From assembly GCF_005239225.2 (NCBI RefSeq), contig NC_133287.1, positions 12,257,493 through 12,321,492 of the forward strand: a stretch of DNA of 64,000 bases, read 5' to 3'. Position numbers and translations under genes: made by a program. The notes below the pieces were generated by a model that saw nothing but the letters and a program-made list of their open reading frames with translations, ran no database searches and had not been told where the DNA came from. The DNA is from Populus alba. Taxonomy: Eukaryota > Streptophyta > Magnoliopsida > Malpighiales > Salicaceae. This document shows, in pieces, positions 54,403 through 64,000 of this stretch; the stretch's first letter is position 1, and every line of letters starts with the position of its first letter.

Positions 54403-56031
54403 TTACAATGGTATAAGCCTATTTTTAACCCCATCATGAATTGCCTTCCTATCATATTGCCATGGTCTCCCCAACAAGATGTGACTTGCTTGCATTGGTA
54501 CCACGTCGCACAGAACTTCATCAACATATTTCCCAATCGAAAATGGAACCACAACCTGTTTAGTCACTTTCACTTCACCACTATCATTCAGCCATTGCAA
54601 TCTATATGGTTTAGCATACTTAGCAGTACACAAATTCAGTTTACTAACAAGGGTGGCACTGCAAACATTAACACAGCTTCCACTATCTATAATTAAACCA
54701 CACACCTTTCTTTGTACGTAACAACGCGTATGGAAGATGTTCTCCCTTTGTTCATTAGTATCATCTTCTTTGACCTGAACCTGAAGTGTTCGCCTTATAA
54801 CCAAGGACTCCTCAACTGGTAATGCTAACTCATCCCCATCACTATTCTCCAATGGTGGCATGCCTTCACAATCAGAACTGTCACTTTCAGATTCCACATC
54901 ACCATTATCTCTAATCATCATGATTCTCTTGTTTGGACACTCTGAAGCATAATGTCCATGTCCCTGACACCTGAAACATTTAACATCACGAGTACGTTTA
55001 GGTTGAGTTTCAGATTTACCTTTGGCATTAGTAGGGACATCAACTTTAGCCTTTGGTGGTTCAGTTCTAGATGGACCAAAGGATCTTGGGCGGACAGTGC
55101 CCTCTCTCTTTAGATTCGGCTTCCAAGATGATGACGAACCCGAATTAAACGCTGGTCGAGCATGCCCCCTCCTAAGTTGTCTCTCAACCTTCGTCGCCAT
55201 GTGAAACATGTCCTCTAGCTCCACATAGTGTTGTAGTTCAACCACATTAGCTATGTCCCGATTCAACCCATTAAGAAATCTAGCCATGGTGGCTTCTCTA
55301 TCCTCAACAACATTAGCCCGAATCATTGCTATCTCCATCTCTTTGTGATATTCATCTACTGTCTTATAACCTTGATTCAGACCTTGGAGCTTCAGATATA
55401 AGTCTTTATAATAGTGGTTTGGCACAAATCGTCTCCTCATTAAGACTTTCATCTCCCCCCAAGTCTGAACGGGTCGCTCGCCATTCCTCCTCCTACTGAT
55501 CACAATCTGATCCCACCAAATCAACGCATACTCCGTAAACTCAATTATCACCAATTTCACCTTTTTCTGTTCAGAATAGCTATGGCAATCAAAAATCCAA
55601 TGTACCTTTTTCTCCCACTCCAAATAAGCCTCGGCATCGTTTTTACCTTGAAAGGTAGGAATTTTCAGTTTAATGGTGTCCAAGTCCCCATCCATATCTT
55701 CATAAGTGCTCATGCCACGGAAATTCACATTCCTCCTAGCCCTGTTCGGTCCAGACCTGATTCCTTGGCCAGCTGATGCAAAATCATAGTCATCTTCTCC
55801 CGCATCTGCGTTTTCATCAACAAACTCTTCAAAATCAGATCTAACATTCCGTTCAGCCATACGGACCGTATTTCCCCGTCGATCAGCCCCACTATTCTGT
55901 TGCTTTATCGAATTCACCTCATCTTTCAGATCCTTGTACGTCCTAGACAACAGCTCAAGTTGCTGGCCTATGGATCGCAATTGGAAAGCTACGTCAACGT
56001 TTTGTGTCGCTGATTCGTTGTTTTCAGACAT
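54403..56031 (-). CDS. Gag-protease of A2, best copy
   Basis: From ATG 56031 (MSENNES; the frame opens at 56046) this gives 542 codons. In order: coiled N-terminus (FQLRSIGQQLELLSRTYKD); acidic segment (EEFVDENADAGEDDYDF); capsid core (EAYLEWEKKVHWIFDC, ALIWWDQIVISRR, FVPNHYYKDLYLKLQ); basic linker; CCHC knuckle CFRCQGHGHYASEC; and aspartic protease with IIDSGSCVNVCSATLV and ILLGRPW. It ends early after GVKNRLIPL; copy 1 suggests the frame continued into pol, so a point change or indel near 54405 may have created the stop. It would supply capsid and protease but no RT. It is the likely source family for the E leader and LTR. Confidence 0.88.
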   Translation of the reverse strand: MSENNESATQNVDVAFQLRSIGQQLELLSRTYKDLKDEVNSIKQQNSGADRRGNTVRMAERNVRSDFEEFVDENADAGEDDYDFASAGQGIRSGPNRARRNVNFRGMSTYEDMDGDLDTIKLKIPTFQGKNDAEAYLEWEKKVHWIFDCHSYSEQKKVKLVIIEFTEYALIWWDQIVISRRRNGERPVQTWGEMKVLMRRRFVPNHYYKDLYLKLQGLNQGYKTVDEYHKEMEIAMIRANVVEDREATMARFLNGLNRDIANVVELQHYVELEDMFHMATKVERQLRRGHARPAFNSGSSSSWKPNLKREGTVRPRSFGPSRTEPPKAKVDVPTNAKGKSETQPKRTRDVKCFRCQGHGHYASECPNKRIMMIRDNGDVESESDSSDCEGMPPLENSDGDELALPVEESLVIRRTLQVQVKEDDTNEQRENIFHTRCYVQRKVCGLIIDSGSCVNVCSATLVSKLNLCTAKYAKPYRLQWLNDSGEVKVTKQVVVPFSIGKYVDEVLCDVVPMQASHILLGRPWQYDRKAIHDGVKNRLIPL

Positions 56032-56192
56032 TCTTTGAATTTGCAAAATTTGGTCAGTAGCACAAATATATCCTCACACCTCTCGTGTATCACACAAACA
56101 AAAATGAAGGCTTTTGATAGAGAGAGACAGAACGAAGGATAGAGAGAGAGAGAGGTTAGAGAGAGGTTAGAGAGGAAAGATTCAAAGGGGCG

Positions 56193-56744
56193 GTGCTCCA
56201 ACAGCCATATCTCCGGCGACCACCGTTGGATCAAGCCAAGATTTGGTTATGTTGTGAACTGAACTATTGTCTACATTCTGACCGGAGGGATCTTCTAAAG
56301 CTTCCGCCGTTTAAGAAATCTGGACAATTGAAATTTTCTGGAAAACCCCCTAGTGCTGTCAGAGTCGCCGGCCCGTTTTGCCTTGTTATACCGTTGGATC
56401 CAGACTATTTTTTGGTATGTTGTGAACATCTATATTGCCTACATTCTGTCCAGAGGGATCGTCCATATTGGATTCCTCTTGCGGAAGCCAGCCATTTGAA
56501 TATTTCTGGAGAAATCCTTCTCGGAATAGTCAGAGCCGCCGGCATATTTCTCCTTCTTCCACCGTTGGATCAAGCTTATTTTTGGTTATGTGATGCATCG
56601 GGTTATGATACACATTCTGAACGGTGGAGATTAGAAATTAAGCCTCCAGCAACGTTGTCTACATGTTCAACAGAAGGTCGTCATTCTCAGGTCAGTTTCG
56701 GTATAATTAAGATCTGCGGCGATCCAACCGTTAAACTGTGCTGA
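56193..56744 (+). CDS. LINE ORF0 of L8
   Basis: 183 codons, same start, stop and length as the L4 ORF0, with a handful of substitutions (for example Asn-Phe to Asn-Tyr, Glu to Asp) and no indel. Three PLDxAxxW-type repeats are present. Preservation of the frame in both copies, while ORF1 and ORF2 have indels, is notable but could be chance over 552 bp. Confidence 0.45.
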   Translation: MLQQPYLRRPPLDQAKIWLCCELNYCLHSDRRDLLKLPPFKKSGQLKFSGKPPSAVRVAGPFCLVIPLDPDYFLVCCEHLYCLHSVQRDRPYWIPLAEASHLNISGEILLGIVRAAGIFLLLPPLDQAYFWLCDASGYDTHSERWRLEIKPPATLSTCSTEGRHSQVSFGIIKICGDPTVKLC

Positions 56745-56919
56745 TTTTTGAATATGTTATACATAACATGTGTATCTTCCTTTGAACCGTTGGGATGTTT
56801 GAACTGATCGGTGTTCCAATCATAGTACTGGTCGCTTATTAGTGCTTCTTGGACTGAGTTTTTTCTAGTATTTGTATGCTGCCAAATTGTCTTTGTGTTC
56901 TGCTGTCAAATTTGTTCCA

Positions 56920-58416
56920 ATGGTTAGCTCTGACATTGAACAACACAATGGAGTTAAATCTGGACATACTTTACAATTAGAGCTCCAAGACATGCTAAAT
57001 AGTCATGACATGAATCCTGTGTTGGGTTCTAAAGGTGATGAGTTGAAGGTTGGGTCTAAGCAACAAGAACAGCTACACCTTAGCCCCAAATTGAATTTTT
57101 TAAATGCTTTGAAGGGCTCTGATGTTTGATGAAAATAAGGGTAGGATGTCCCTTGATATGAATCCAGTCCGTAACTTGCATTTTGCTCCCCCCGCAATAA
57201 CTGATGGTCGTGTGACAGTAGCTCCTCCACTTGATGTGTTTGAGGATGGCTGTGAAACTTTGGAAATCCACTCTAGTTGGTCATTTCGTGGGTCAGAAAT
57301 TACCCCTATCCTGTTGTTAATTCTATTGCTAAAAGAATATGGGGCTCCCACGGTCTATCCGAAGTTTTATCTTCTGATAATGGATTCTTTCTCTTCACTT
57401 TTGATTCTGTCGATCGCGCAACTAATGTTCTGGAGAGAGCCCCATGGCACATGGCCAACAGACCTTTGGTGCTTAAACGTTGGCATCCGAACATGCAATT
57501 TTTGAAAGATGATCTGGATAGAGTTCCGGTATGGGTTAAGCTCTACAATGTTCCTCTCGAGTATTGGACTGTTAAGGGGCTGAGTTATGTAGCGAGTGCT
57601 ATTGGGGTTCCCCTTCATGCTGACCTTACTACATTGTTGCGTAAAAGGCTTAGCTACGCAAGAGTTTGCGTTGAGATAGAAGCTTCGAAAACGCTGGTGA
57701 AGGAATACGACCTTCGCTGTCCAAATGGGTTATTCATAACAATTTCAGCGGATTATGAATGGATTCCTTCAAGGTGCAATAATTGCAATGTCTTTGGACA
57801 TACCACAGCGATATGTGCTACCAGTAAAGTTGATGATCGTACAATGGGGGCAGAGGGCAAAAGGAAAATAGGAGCTGTGAACTCTAAACATGCAGATAAT
57901 AAGCAGAATCAGCTTCAATGGCAGGTAGTTGGTAAACGAAATAAGGGTGTTACGATTGGTGAGAATGATTGTTTGGCATCTAAAGAGCTTAATTGTAATG
58001 AGAATGGTTGTTTAGCATCTGCTTTACAGAGTGCTGATTGTAATACGAATGAATCTGCGACATTAGATGTGCCCAATGCTGGTTGTTATGAAGATGAAAA
58101 TCCTACCTCTCCTCTTATTTTGAAGAGCTTACGAGCAGACATGGTGCCGAAGGAAGGGGATGCAACCATGAACCCTGTTAGTCATGAGGTGAATGTTGAT
58201 ATTGGAGTTATGGGAGGTGGTACAGGTAAGGAAGATGATGATAAGGAGTCGACGTCACTGATCCCAACAAGTCCGATTTCTTCTGACGGGGAAACTTTTA
58301 TTAATCAGTTAGCTAGCAAGGCTAGAGACTCTCTAGAAAAAAAGAAAACGGGTTCTCCAGGCTTTTCAAAGAAGAGTAAGAAATCTGGCTCCTCGAGGGG
58401 GGGCAAGTCAAGGTAA
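56920..58416 (+). pseudogene. LINE ORF1 of L8
   Basis: The first frame (from 56872, likely start ATG 56920) breaks at an extra T near 57126; further shifts lie near 57256 and 57304. From 57277 the frame is open for 379 codons through the DUF4283-like region, the CCHC knuckle CNNCNVFGHTTAIC and the Lys/Ser-rich end. Relative to L4 there are two in-frame deletions in the tail (near 58160 and 58272). L4 is intact where L8 is broken, and the reverse. Confidence 0.88.
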
Positions 58417-58427
58417 TCCGTGTGTTG

Positions 58428-61400
58428 ATGTTTGGTACTCCTCTCTATTTCCCTATGATTATTGGATGTTGGAATGTTAGAGGTTTGAATGATCCCATAA
58501 AGCATTCAGAACTGCGTCAGCTCATCCATCAAGAGAGGATGGTTTTTTTTGGTTTGGTTGAAACTCGGGTTAGAGACAGGAATAAAGATAATGTTTCGCA
58601 ACTTCTTCTGCGTAATTGGTCATTCTTGTATAATTATGATTTCTCTTGTCGTGGTCGTATTTGGGTTTGTTGGAATGCTGATTTGGTGAAGGTGGATGTT
58701 CTGGGAATGTCAGACCAGGCTATCCATGTTTCTGTCATGATATTAGCTACCAATATCTGTTTTAATACTTCAATCATTTACGGAGACAATAATGCATCTG
58801 TACGTGAGGCTTTATGGTCTGATATTGTGAGTCGTAGTGATGGATGGGAGTCAACCCCATGGATTCTTATGGGCGACTTTAATGCTATCCGCAACCAGTC
58901 AGAGAGGTTAGGGGGGTCTTCTACGTGGGCTGGTCATATGGACAGATTGGAAACATGTATACGTGAAGCGAAAGTGGATGATCTTCGGTATTCAGGTATG
59001 CATTATACTTGGACGAACCAATGTCCTGAGAATATGATTATGCGGAAACTAGATAGAGTGCTTGTGAATGAGAAGTGGAATATGCGCTTCCCATTGTCGG
59101 AAGCGAGATTCTTGCCTGCTGGTATGTCAGATCATTCTCCCATGGTGGTAAAAGTCACTGGCAATGTTTCAGAACATAAAGAAACCATTCAGATTCTTCG
59201 ATATATGTGGATGGATCATGACGAGTTCATGCCCTTGGTGAAGAAAGTATGGGATCAGCATTCAGGAGGTGTCCAATGTATCAACTGTGTTGCAAACTAA
59301 GGAAGCTAAAGCAGGAACTTAAACATTTCAATAAGACTCACTTCTCCAATATTTCCGATAGAGTCAAAGATGCAAAAGATCACATGGATAGGGCTCAACA
59401 AAGCTCTGCATACAGCGCCTGAGGATCCAACATTGCGTATGCGAGAAAGAGATGCTGTTCGTAACTATGCTTCTACTGTCAGGGCGGAAGAGTGTTTTTT
59501 TCAGACAAAAGGCAAGGATACAATGGCTTAGCTTGGGGATCAGAATACTAGCTACTTTCACAAATCAGTAAATGGTAGACAGAATAGAAATAAGCTTCTC
59601 TCGGTTACAAGGGAGGATGGAGAAGTCGCTGAAGGACACGAGGCAGTCAAAATCAGAAGTAATTGCATACTTCCAGCGTGTATTGGGAGTGAAACAGATG
59701 CCTAGGGTCCTGAACGAGGAAGTGATGCAATCGGCAATTATTTACAAATTGTCGGCAACTCAACAGCATGTACTAGCACAAGATGTCACAAGAGAGGAGA
59801 TTAAGCATGCTATGTTTAGTTTGAAAAACAACAAAGCTCCTGGTCCAGATGGCTTCAACGCAGGTTTTCTCAAAAGAATGTGGCACATAGTGGGGGAAGA
59901 TGTAATCAACGCTGTTAGCTCCTTCTTCCAGACTCGTAGAATGCTTAAAGAAATGAATGCTACATCCATTTCCCTTATCCCTAAAGTTGCTAATCCTACG
60001 AGGTTGACAGATTTTTCGTCCTATATCTTGCTGCCAATACAGTATACAAAATGCATCGCGAAGATTCTAGCTGGGAGAATGAAAAGTTGTTTTACCATCC
60101 TTAGTAGGTCCGTATCAAACAGCTTTTATCTCTGGACGGAGAATCAGCGACAATATTCTTTTGTCTCAGGAACTAATGAAAGGCTATCACACAACTACGG
60201 GTCCTGCTCGTTGTGCTATGAAAGTAGACCTGATGAAGGCTTATGACTCTGTTCGGTGGGATTTTCGTTGATGCTACGTTGATAAAAATGGGATTCCCTA
60301 GAACAGTCATTGATTGGATCATGGTTTTGTGTTACATCATGTCAATTCTCAATCAACGTCAACGGTGAACTTGCGGGTTACTTCCAAGGGGGGAGAGGGC
60401 TGAGACAAGGTGATCCATTATCTCCATATTTGTTTTGTCCTATGCATGGAAATCCTGTCAGGGCTGTTCTGCAATATGAGTGCCAACAAAAACTTCAAGT
60501 TCCACTGGAGATGCAAGAAGGACAGAATTTTTCTCATCTTTGCTTTGCCGACGACTTGATGATATTCAGCAAAGGGGATGTACATTCAATCCGTATGATC
60601 AAAAATGTACTCACAGAGTTTCAGGTTCTATCAGGTCTATATCCAAATCCAAACAAAAGTGACATCTTCTTGAGCGGTTCGTTAGGAGCTGAGAGGGAAC
60701 AGATTATCAGTATTCTTGGGTTTAGAGAGGGGGAGCTTCCTATGAAATATTTGGGAGTGCCTCTTATCTCGTCCAGACTAAAGGCTGTTAATTGTAAGGG
60801 CCTCGTGGATCGAATTACCGCCAAAGTTCGACATTGGACCTGTAGAACACTCTCTTTCGCAGGGCGAGTACAACTGATTAACTCAGTCTTATTCTCCATC
60901 CAGGTCTATTGGGCATCTCTATTTCCTATTACCTGGGGAAGTAGTTGAAAAATGTTGAGCAAATTATGAGATCCTTTCTTTGGTCAGGTTCAGATATGAG
61001 CACTACCAGGGCTAAAGTGGCTTGGGATCAGGTATGTCTTCCAAAAAAGGAGGGGGGCTAGGCATAAAAAGGATAGCAGAATGGAACAAGATTGCCTTGT
61101 TGAAACATATTTGGAACTTGTGCAATGACTCAGATGGCTCAATCTGGTCTACTTGGATCAGATCCAATCTCTTGCGAGGTAGGAATTTCTGGACAATCAA
61201 GGCGCCAGGAAGCTGCTCTTGGGCTTGGGGAAAGATTCTAAAGCTCAGATCCTTAGCATGGCCGAAGATGAAGCACGTCATCGGAGATGGAATGACAACC
61301 TCTCTATGTTTTGACAATTGGCATCCTCACAGCCCGCTCGCTGATACCTACGGTGAACGTTTCATCTATGATTCAGGTATGGAACACAACGCGAGAGTGA

Positions 61401-62117
61401 ACGTGCTGATTAATAACTTAGAATGGAGAATTCCTATCACTCATGCTATTGGCTGGCACCCCATTTTAGAAGCTATTCCTTCCACCTCTACTCCTAAGGG
61501 GCAAAAGGATGAGATTGTTTGGTTGGATTCGCCAAATCAGAGTTTCTCAGTCAAAGTAGCTTGGGAACAACTAAGAATTCATCATCAAATGGTTGATTGG
61601 CATGACATCGTGTGGTTCAAGAATGCTGTCCCAAGACATGCATTTCTTCTTTGGGTGGCTATCCAACGGAAACTCTCAACGCAGGATAGACTTCATCGGT
61701 TTTAGTATTCATTGTCCCAATAAGTGCTCACTCTGTCTCCGCAATAATGAAGATCACAACCACTTGTTCTTTGAATGCTCCTTTGCGAAAGCATTATGGT
61801 GGAATGTTTGTGATAGATGCGACATTCCAAGAATGACAAAAAGCTTGGATGAATGGATTCGATTGGCCACTGTCTCTTGGCATGGAAAAAGTTTCGTCAA
61901 CTTTTCTCGTAAACTGGGTTTCGCAGCTACAGTGTATTGTATCTGGCAAGAACGGAATGCAAGGATCTTTGCAGATGTGTCTAAAGCTTCGAATTTGGTT
62001 TTTGATCAAATCGAATGTATCATTCGCGATAAGCTTGTTTTGATAAGGAATGTTCAACAAACAGATGAAAACATAAGGATCCAAAGACTTTGGAGGGTCA
62101 ATAACATGGACTCTTAA
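58428..62117 (+). pseudogene. LINE ORF2 of L8
   Basis: The endonuclease domain is fully open (58428 to about 59160) with CWNVRG, VETR, GDFNAIRN and SDHSP. After that, one-base indels break the frame about a dozen times to 60960, although RT motifs are readable (NNKAPGPDGFNAGF, RQGDPLSPYLF, CFADDLMIF at about 60539-60565). The zf-RVT-like C-terminus is in 61022-61705 and 61593-62117, broken by an extra T near 61702. The 6-G run near 61055 matches L4, not L1. Confidence 0.9.
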
Positions 62118-62319
62118 TTTGATGTTTAGCTGGTTGTTTTTGTACCCCTAGCATATCTAGTTGGTCCAAGTTTTTGTTTTGTTGTGGCTAGCCTGTAGCC
62201 ATTTGTTGGTTTTCGTTTCTGTCCTCATTGTAAATCTTGGGTATGCCCATTATATTCTTTGTATCATTTTCTTTTAATACATAAGTCAGCTTACCAAAAA
62301 AAAAAAAATGAAGGCTTTT

Positions 62320-62775
62320 CACTCTATTAAGCTCTCTACGCCTTTTACCTCACAACTTGCTTTCTTTTGGTTCTTTAGGAACTGAAATCAACAAATCAAA
62401 GTCAATAGCCTTCGCAGCGCACTCTAAATATAATTTTCAGACTCAAGAATCAATAAATATACTGAAAACAAAGCAAAACAAAACTAGGATTACGATTTTG
62501 CGAGTAGCAATGCAAATTCGTACGAATTGTGGACGAAACGAAGACACGAAATAAAACAGAAGCGAATGTTAAGAAAACAATTACTTGACTCCTAGATAAT
62601 CCAAATATAGCAGAAACAAAAATATTTGGACAAAACTAAACAGCAAAGATCATGTTTTGAAACTCGAGGCAAATCTAACCTATTACGCAATTTTACGTAA
62701 CAGAATTGAAACCCAGACCAAACGATCTCGAAATGACCTCAAATTCAATATTTAGTATTGCAATACTATGAACTA
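62320..62775 (-). other. Truncated A2 leader between L8 and the 5' LTR
   Basis: Continues the leader interrupted at 56116 and matches 35760-36190 of A2 copy 2. It breaks at ctatgaacta and passes directly into the LTR, so roughly 0.6 kb of leader with the PBS is deleted. Confidence 0.85.
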
Positions 62776-63719
62776 TGATGCGAACCTCGTGATCACGTGG
62801 TCACGCAACCCACAATCAAGATTGAGATCTGATCCCGGAAAGCCGAAACAGGTCTGATAGGAGTGCGACACAATGGAAACCTGCCCCAAGGCACCAACAC
62901 TATTGGAATGAGTAGAATGACGCCACAAAGCCAGTTAATCTTCGATAAGTCAGATTCAGTTCGTTGAAGAACTGAAGAATGCAAGAATCACTCTCACACG
63001 TTAAAACTGAAAAGTTCAGAATAATAATCATCCAAGCTGCCGAAATTGTGGCTTACATGAGTTTAAATAGTTCTTGAAAAGTTAACCCTAATGGACCCCT
63101 TATGTGGACTTATATGAGGTCCACTCAAAACTGGCCCAAAACCCTAAACTGAAAAGCCTATAACCTGATCCAAACAAGCCTTGGACCCTAGCTCAAAACA
63201 AAGTTTTAATTAAGCCCAAACATTAAAGAAAATAATAAAAATAAGTGACTTGTCATTAAATACCACCAGCCCTTCTTTCCTTGTGTAGCTAGGATGAATA
63301 AGGAATCCTTATAAGAAAAGGATTCTGAAACATTAATGAATCCTTGCCACACTAGGAGATTATATTGCAACTCATTAAAGATCCTTGTGGAACTAGGAAA
63401 TTCCCAAAACCAGCTCCCACATCCTTGGAGGAAAAGAATCCTAATCAAATAGGAAGTCCACAAGTCAAATGGAAATAAATAACAAAATCCATACAGCCTC
63501 TGTTGACCAGTATTGGGGTGCCTTACCGAACTCCGATTGACCTGCAATTTTAACCCAAGGTAGTAAAATATGTCTGGAGAGTCCACATAAAATATTAGCC
63601 CGATCCAACGGTCGGATTGAGAATTATGATTGTTGCCGTAAACTTGGATTGTTGCGCTTTTTATGCCAAAATCCGAATCTGACCTTACTTGGATCGTATC
63701 ACAGGGCTGAACCGTATCA
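62776..63719 (-). repeat. 5' LTR of the recombinant block
   Basis: 944 bp from TGATACGG (63719) to GGTTCGCATCA (62776). It is clean compared with the 3' LTR of the same block. The outer flank is TGTGC (63720-63724). The 177-codon ORF 63206-63739 is LTR translation and is not counted as a gene. Confidence 0.92.
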
Positions 63720-63815
63720 TGTGCCCTTGTTGCTTGCAATAATTACAGAATTTGAGGACAGTTAGGACATAAATTACAACAAAAGGGGGATTGTGTCGAG
63801 CGACTTTCTCTATTC
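63720..63815. other. Host-like DNA between LTR and LINE stub
   Basis: Single-copy in the window, no gene recognised. The last 14 bases (63802-63815) are the left TSD of the stub L9. Confidence 0.5.
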
Positions 63816-63868
63816 TATTCTTTGTATCATTTTCTTTTAATACATAAGTCAGCTTACCAAAAAAAAAA
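63816..63868 (+). mobile_element. 53-bp LINE stub L9
   Basis: Contains tattctttgtatcat... to GTCAGCTTACC and poly(A), the last bases of the LINE 3' UTR. The 14-bp TSD GACTTTCTCTATTC is at 63802-63815 and 63869-63882. Confidence 0.93.
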
Positions 63869-63882
63869 GACTTTCTCTATTC

Positions 63883-64000
63883 CTAAGCAATTGCAAGGGT
63901 TTACAAAAACAAGAGCTAAAATCCACCGATATATCTACATTTAAACCACGTCCAAAATTGATGTTGTTAAGCCATTTATCATCTTCCTATGATTAAATAT
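63883..64000. other. Unassigned right edge
   Basis: AT-rich, single-copy in the window, no ORF or repeat recognised. Confidence 0.4.

Larger units (their letters stand above)
56117..62303 (+). mobile_element. Full-length LINE copy L8
   Basis: Inserted opposite to the A2 leader. The target duplication aaaaatgaaggctttt is at 56101-56116 and 62304-62319 (the A-run makes its edge ambiguous). It has a slightly longer 5' end than L4 with GA-rich repeats, then ORF0, ORF1, ORF2, 3' UTR and a single poly(A). It closely matches L4; single-base indels cluster at about 57120-57310 and 59160-60960. Confidence 0.95.
50688..63719 (-). mobile_element. Recombinant LTR element: E4 interior joined to A2 interior
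   Basis: The outer LTRs (50688-51703 and 62776-63719) are flanked by a matching 5-bp TSD TGTGC (50683-50687 and 63720-63724). Between them, from high to low coordinates: truncated A2 leader (62775-62320), LINE L8 (62303-56117), gag and protease, partial pol to 53558, an LTR fragment (53557-53343), PBS, E4 leader with LINE L7, IQ fragment, PPT. The LTR-enclosed unit thus contains two interiors. The 5' LTR is joined directly to a leader lacking the PBS. Confidence 0.88.

Noticed and set aside
4719..63719. Regularly recurring identical blocks that could suggest a CRISPR-like or satellite array
   Set aside because: The blocks are about 0.95-kb LTRs and LINE segments with TSDs, not short repeats with spacers or a tandem satellite.

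Overview
The window is a heavily rearranged, repeat-rich piece of a flowering-plant nuclear genome. The sequence supports this in several ways: plant-type L1 LINEs (ORF1 with a DUF4283-like domain and CCHC knuckle, ORF2 ending in a zf-RVT-like domain), Ty3/gypsy LTR retrotransposons primed by initiator-Met tRNA (PBS TGGTATCAGAGC), and intron-containing remnants of the plant genes SMC3 and TOUSLED. I see no intact host gene, no rRNA or tRNA gene and no CRISPR array. Family names (A, A2, B, C, D, E) are mine, for cross-reference only.

Layout. 48-991: solo family-A LTR. 992-2084: unassigned, with two short tandem duplications. 2085-4718: 3' end of a gypsy element (C, minus). 4719-12266: a tandem of two short non-autonomous LTR elements (E1, E2, minus) sharing a central LTR; gag-pol is replaced by a fragment of an IQ-motif (myosin-XI-like) host gene, and three LINE fragments sit inside E1. 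12267-13233: shuffled junction, then host-like DNA. 13248-19654: full-length LINE L4 (plus). 19669-22873: SMC3 pseudogene (minus), split by solo LTR D. 22874-31445: gypsy element A2 (plus), whose 5' LTR is split by a complete element B with TSD TTGTT. 31446-32480: LTR D fragment. 32481-37551: second element B (minus) in a second A2 element (minus). 37552-38000: second SMC3 pseudogene fragment. 38001-42580: composite LINE L5. 42595-46530: rearranged E element and inverted LTRs. 46531-47587: more of the second SMC3 pseudogene. 48542-49783: TOUSLED-kinase pseudogene (minus). 50688-63719: one LTR-bounded block with TSD TGTGC that joins an E-type interior to an A2 gag-pol interior and contains full-length LINE L8. 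63816-63868: a 53-bp LINE stub.

How the parts relate. E looks like a parasite of A/A2: its LTRs, leader and last pol codons resemble theirs, while its interior carries the captured IQ fragment. The LINE family repeatedly inserted into A/E sequence and also left insertions of only 14-53 bp with good target-site duplications. Several LINE insertions hold more than one LINE segment inside a single TSD, suggesting template jumping.

Reliability. Many ORFs are broken by one-base indels, often in homopolymers, where sibling copies are intact at the same position. Some breaks may therefore be assembly error rather than biology.
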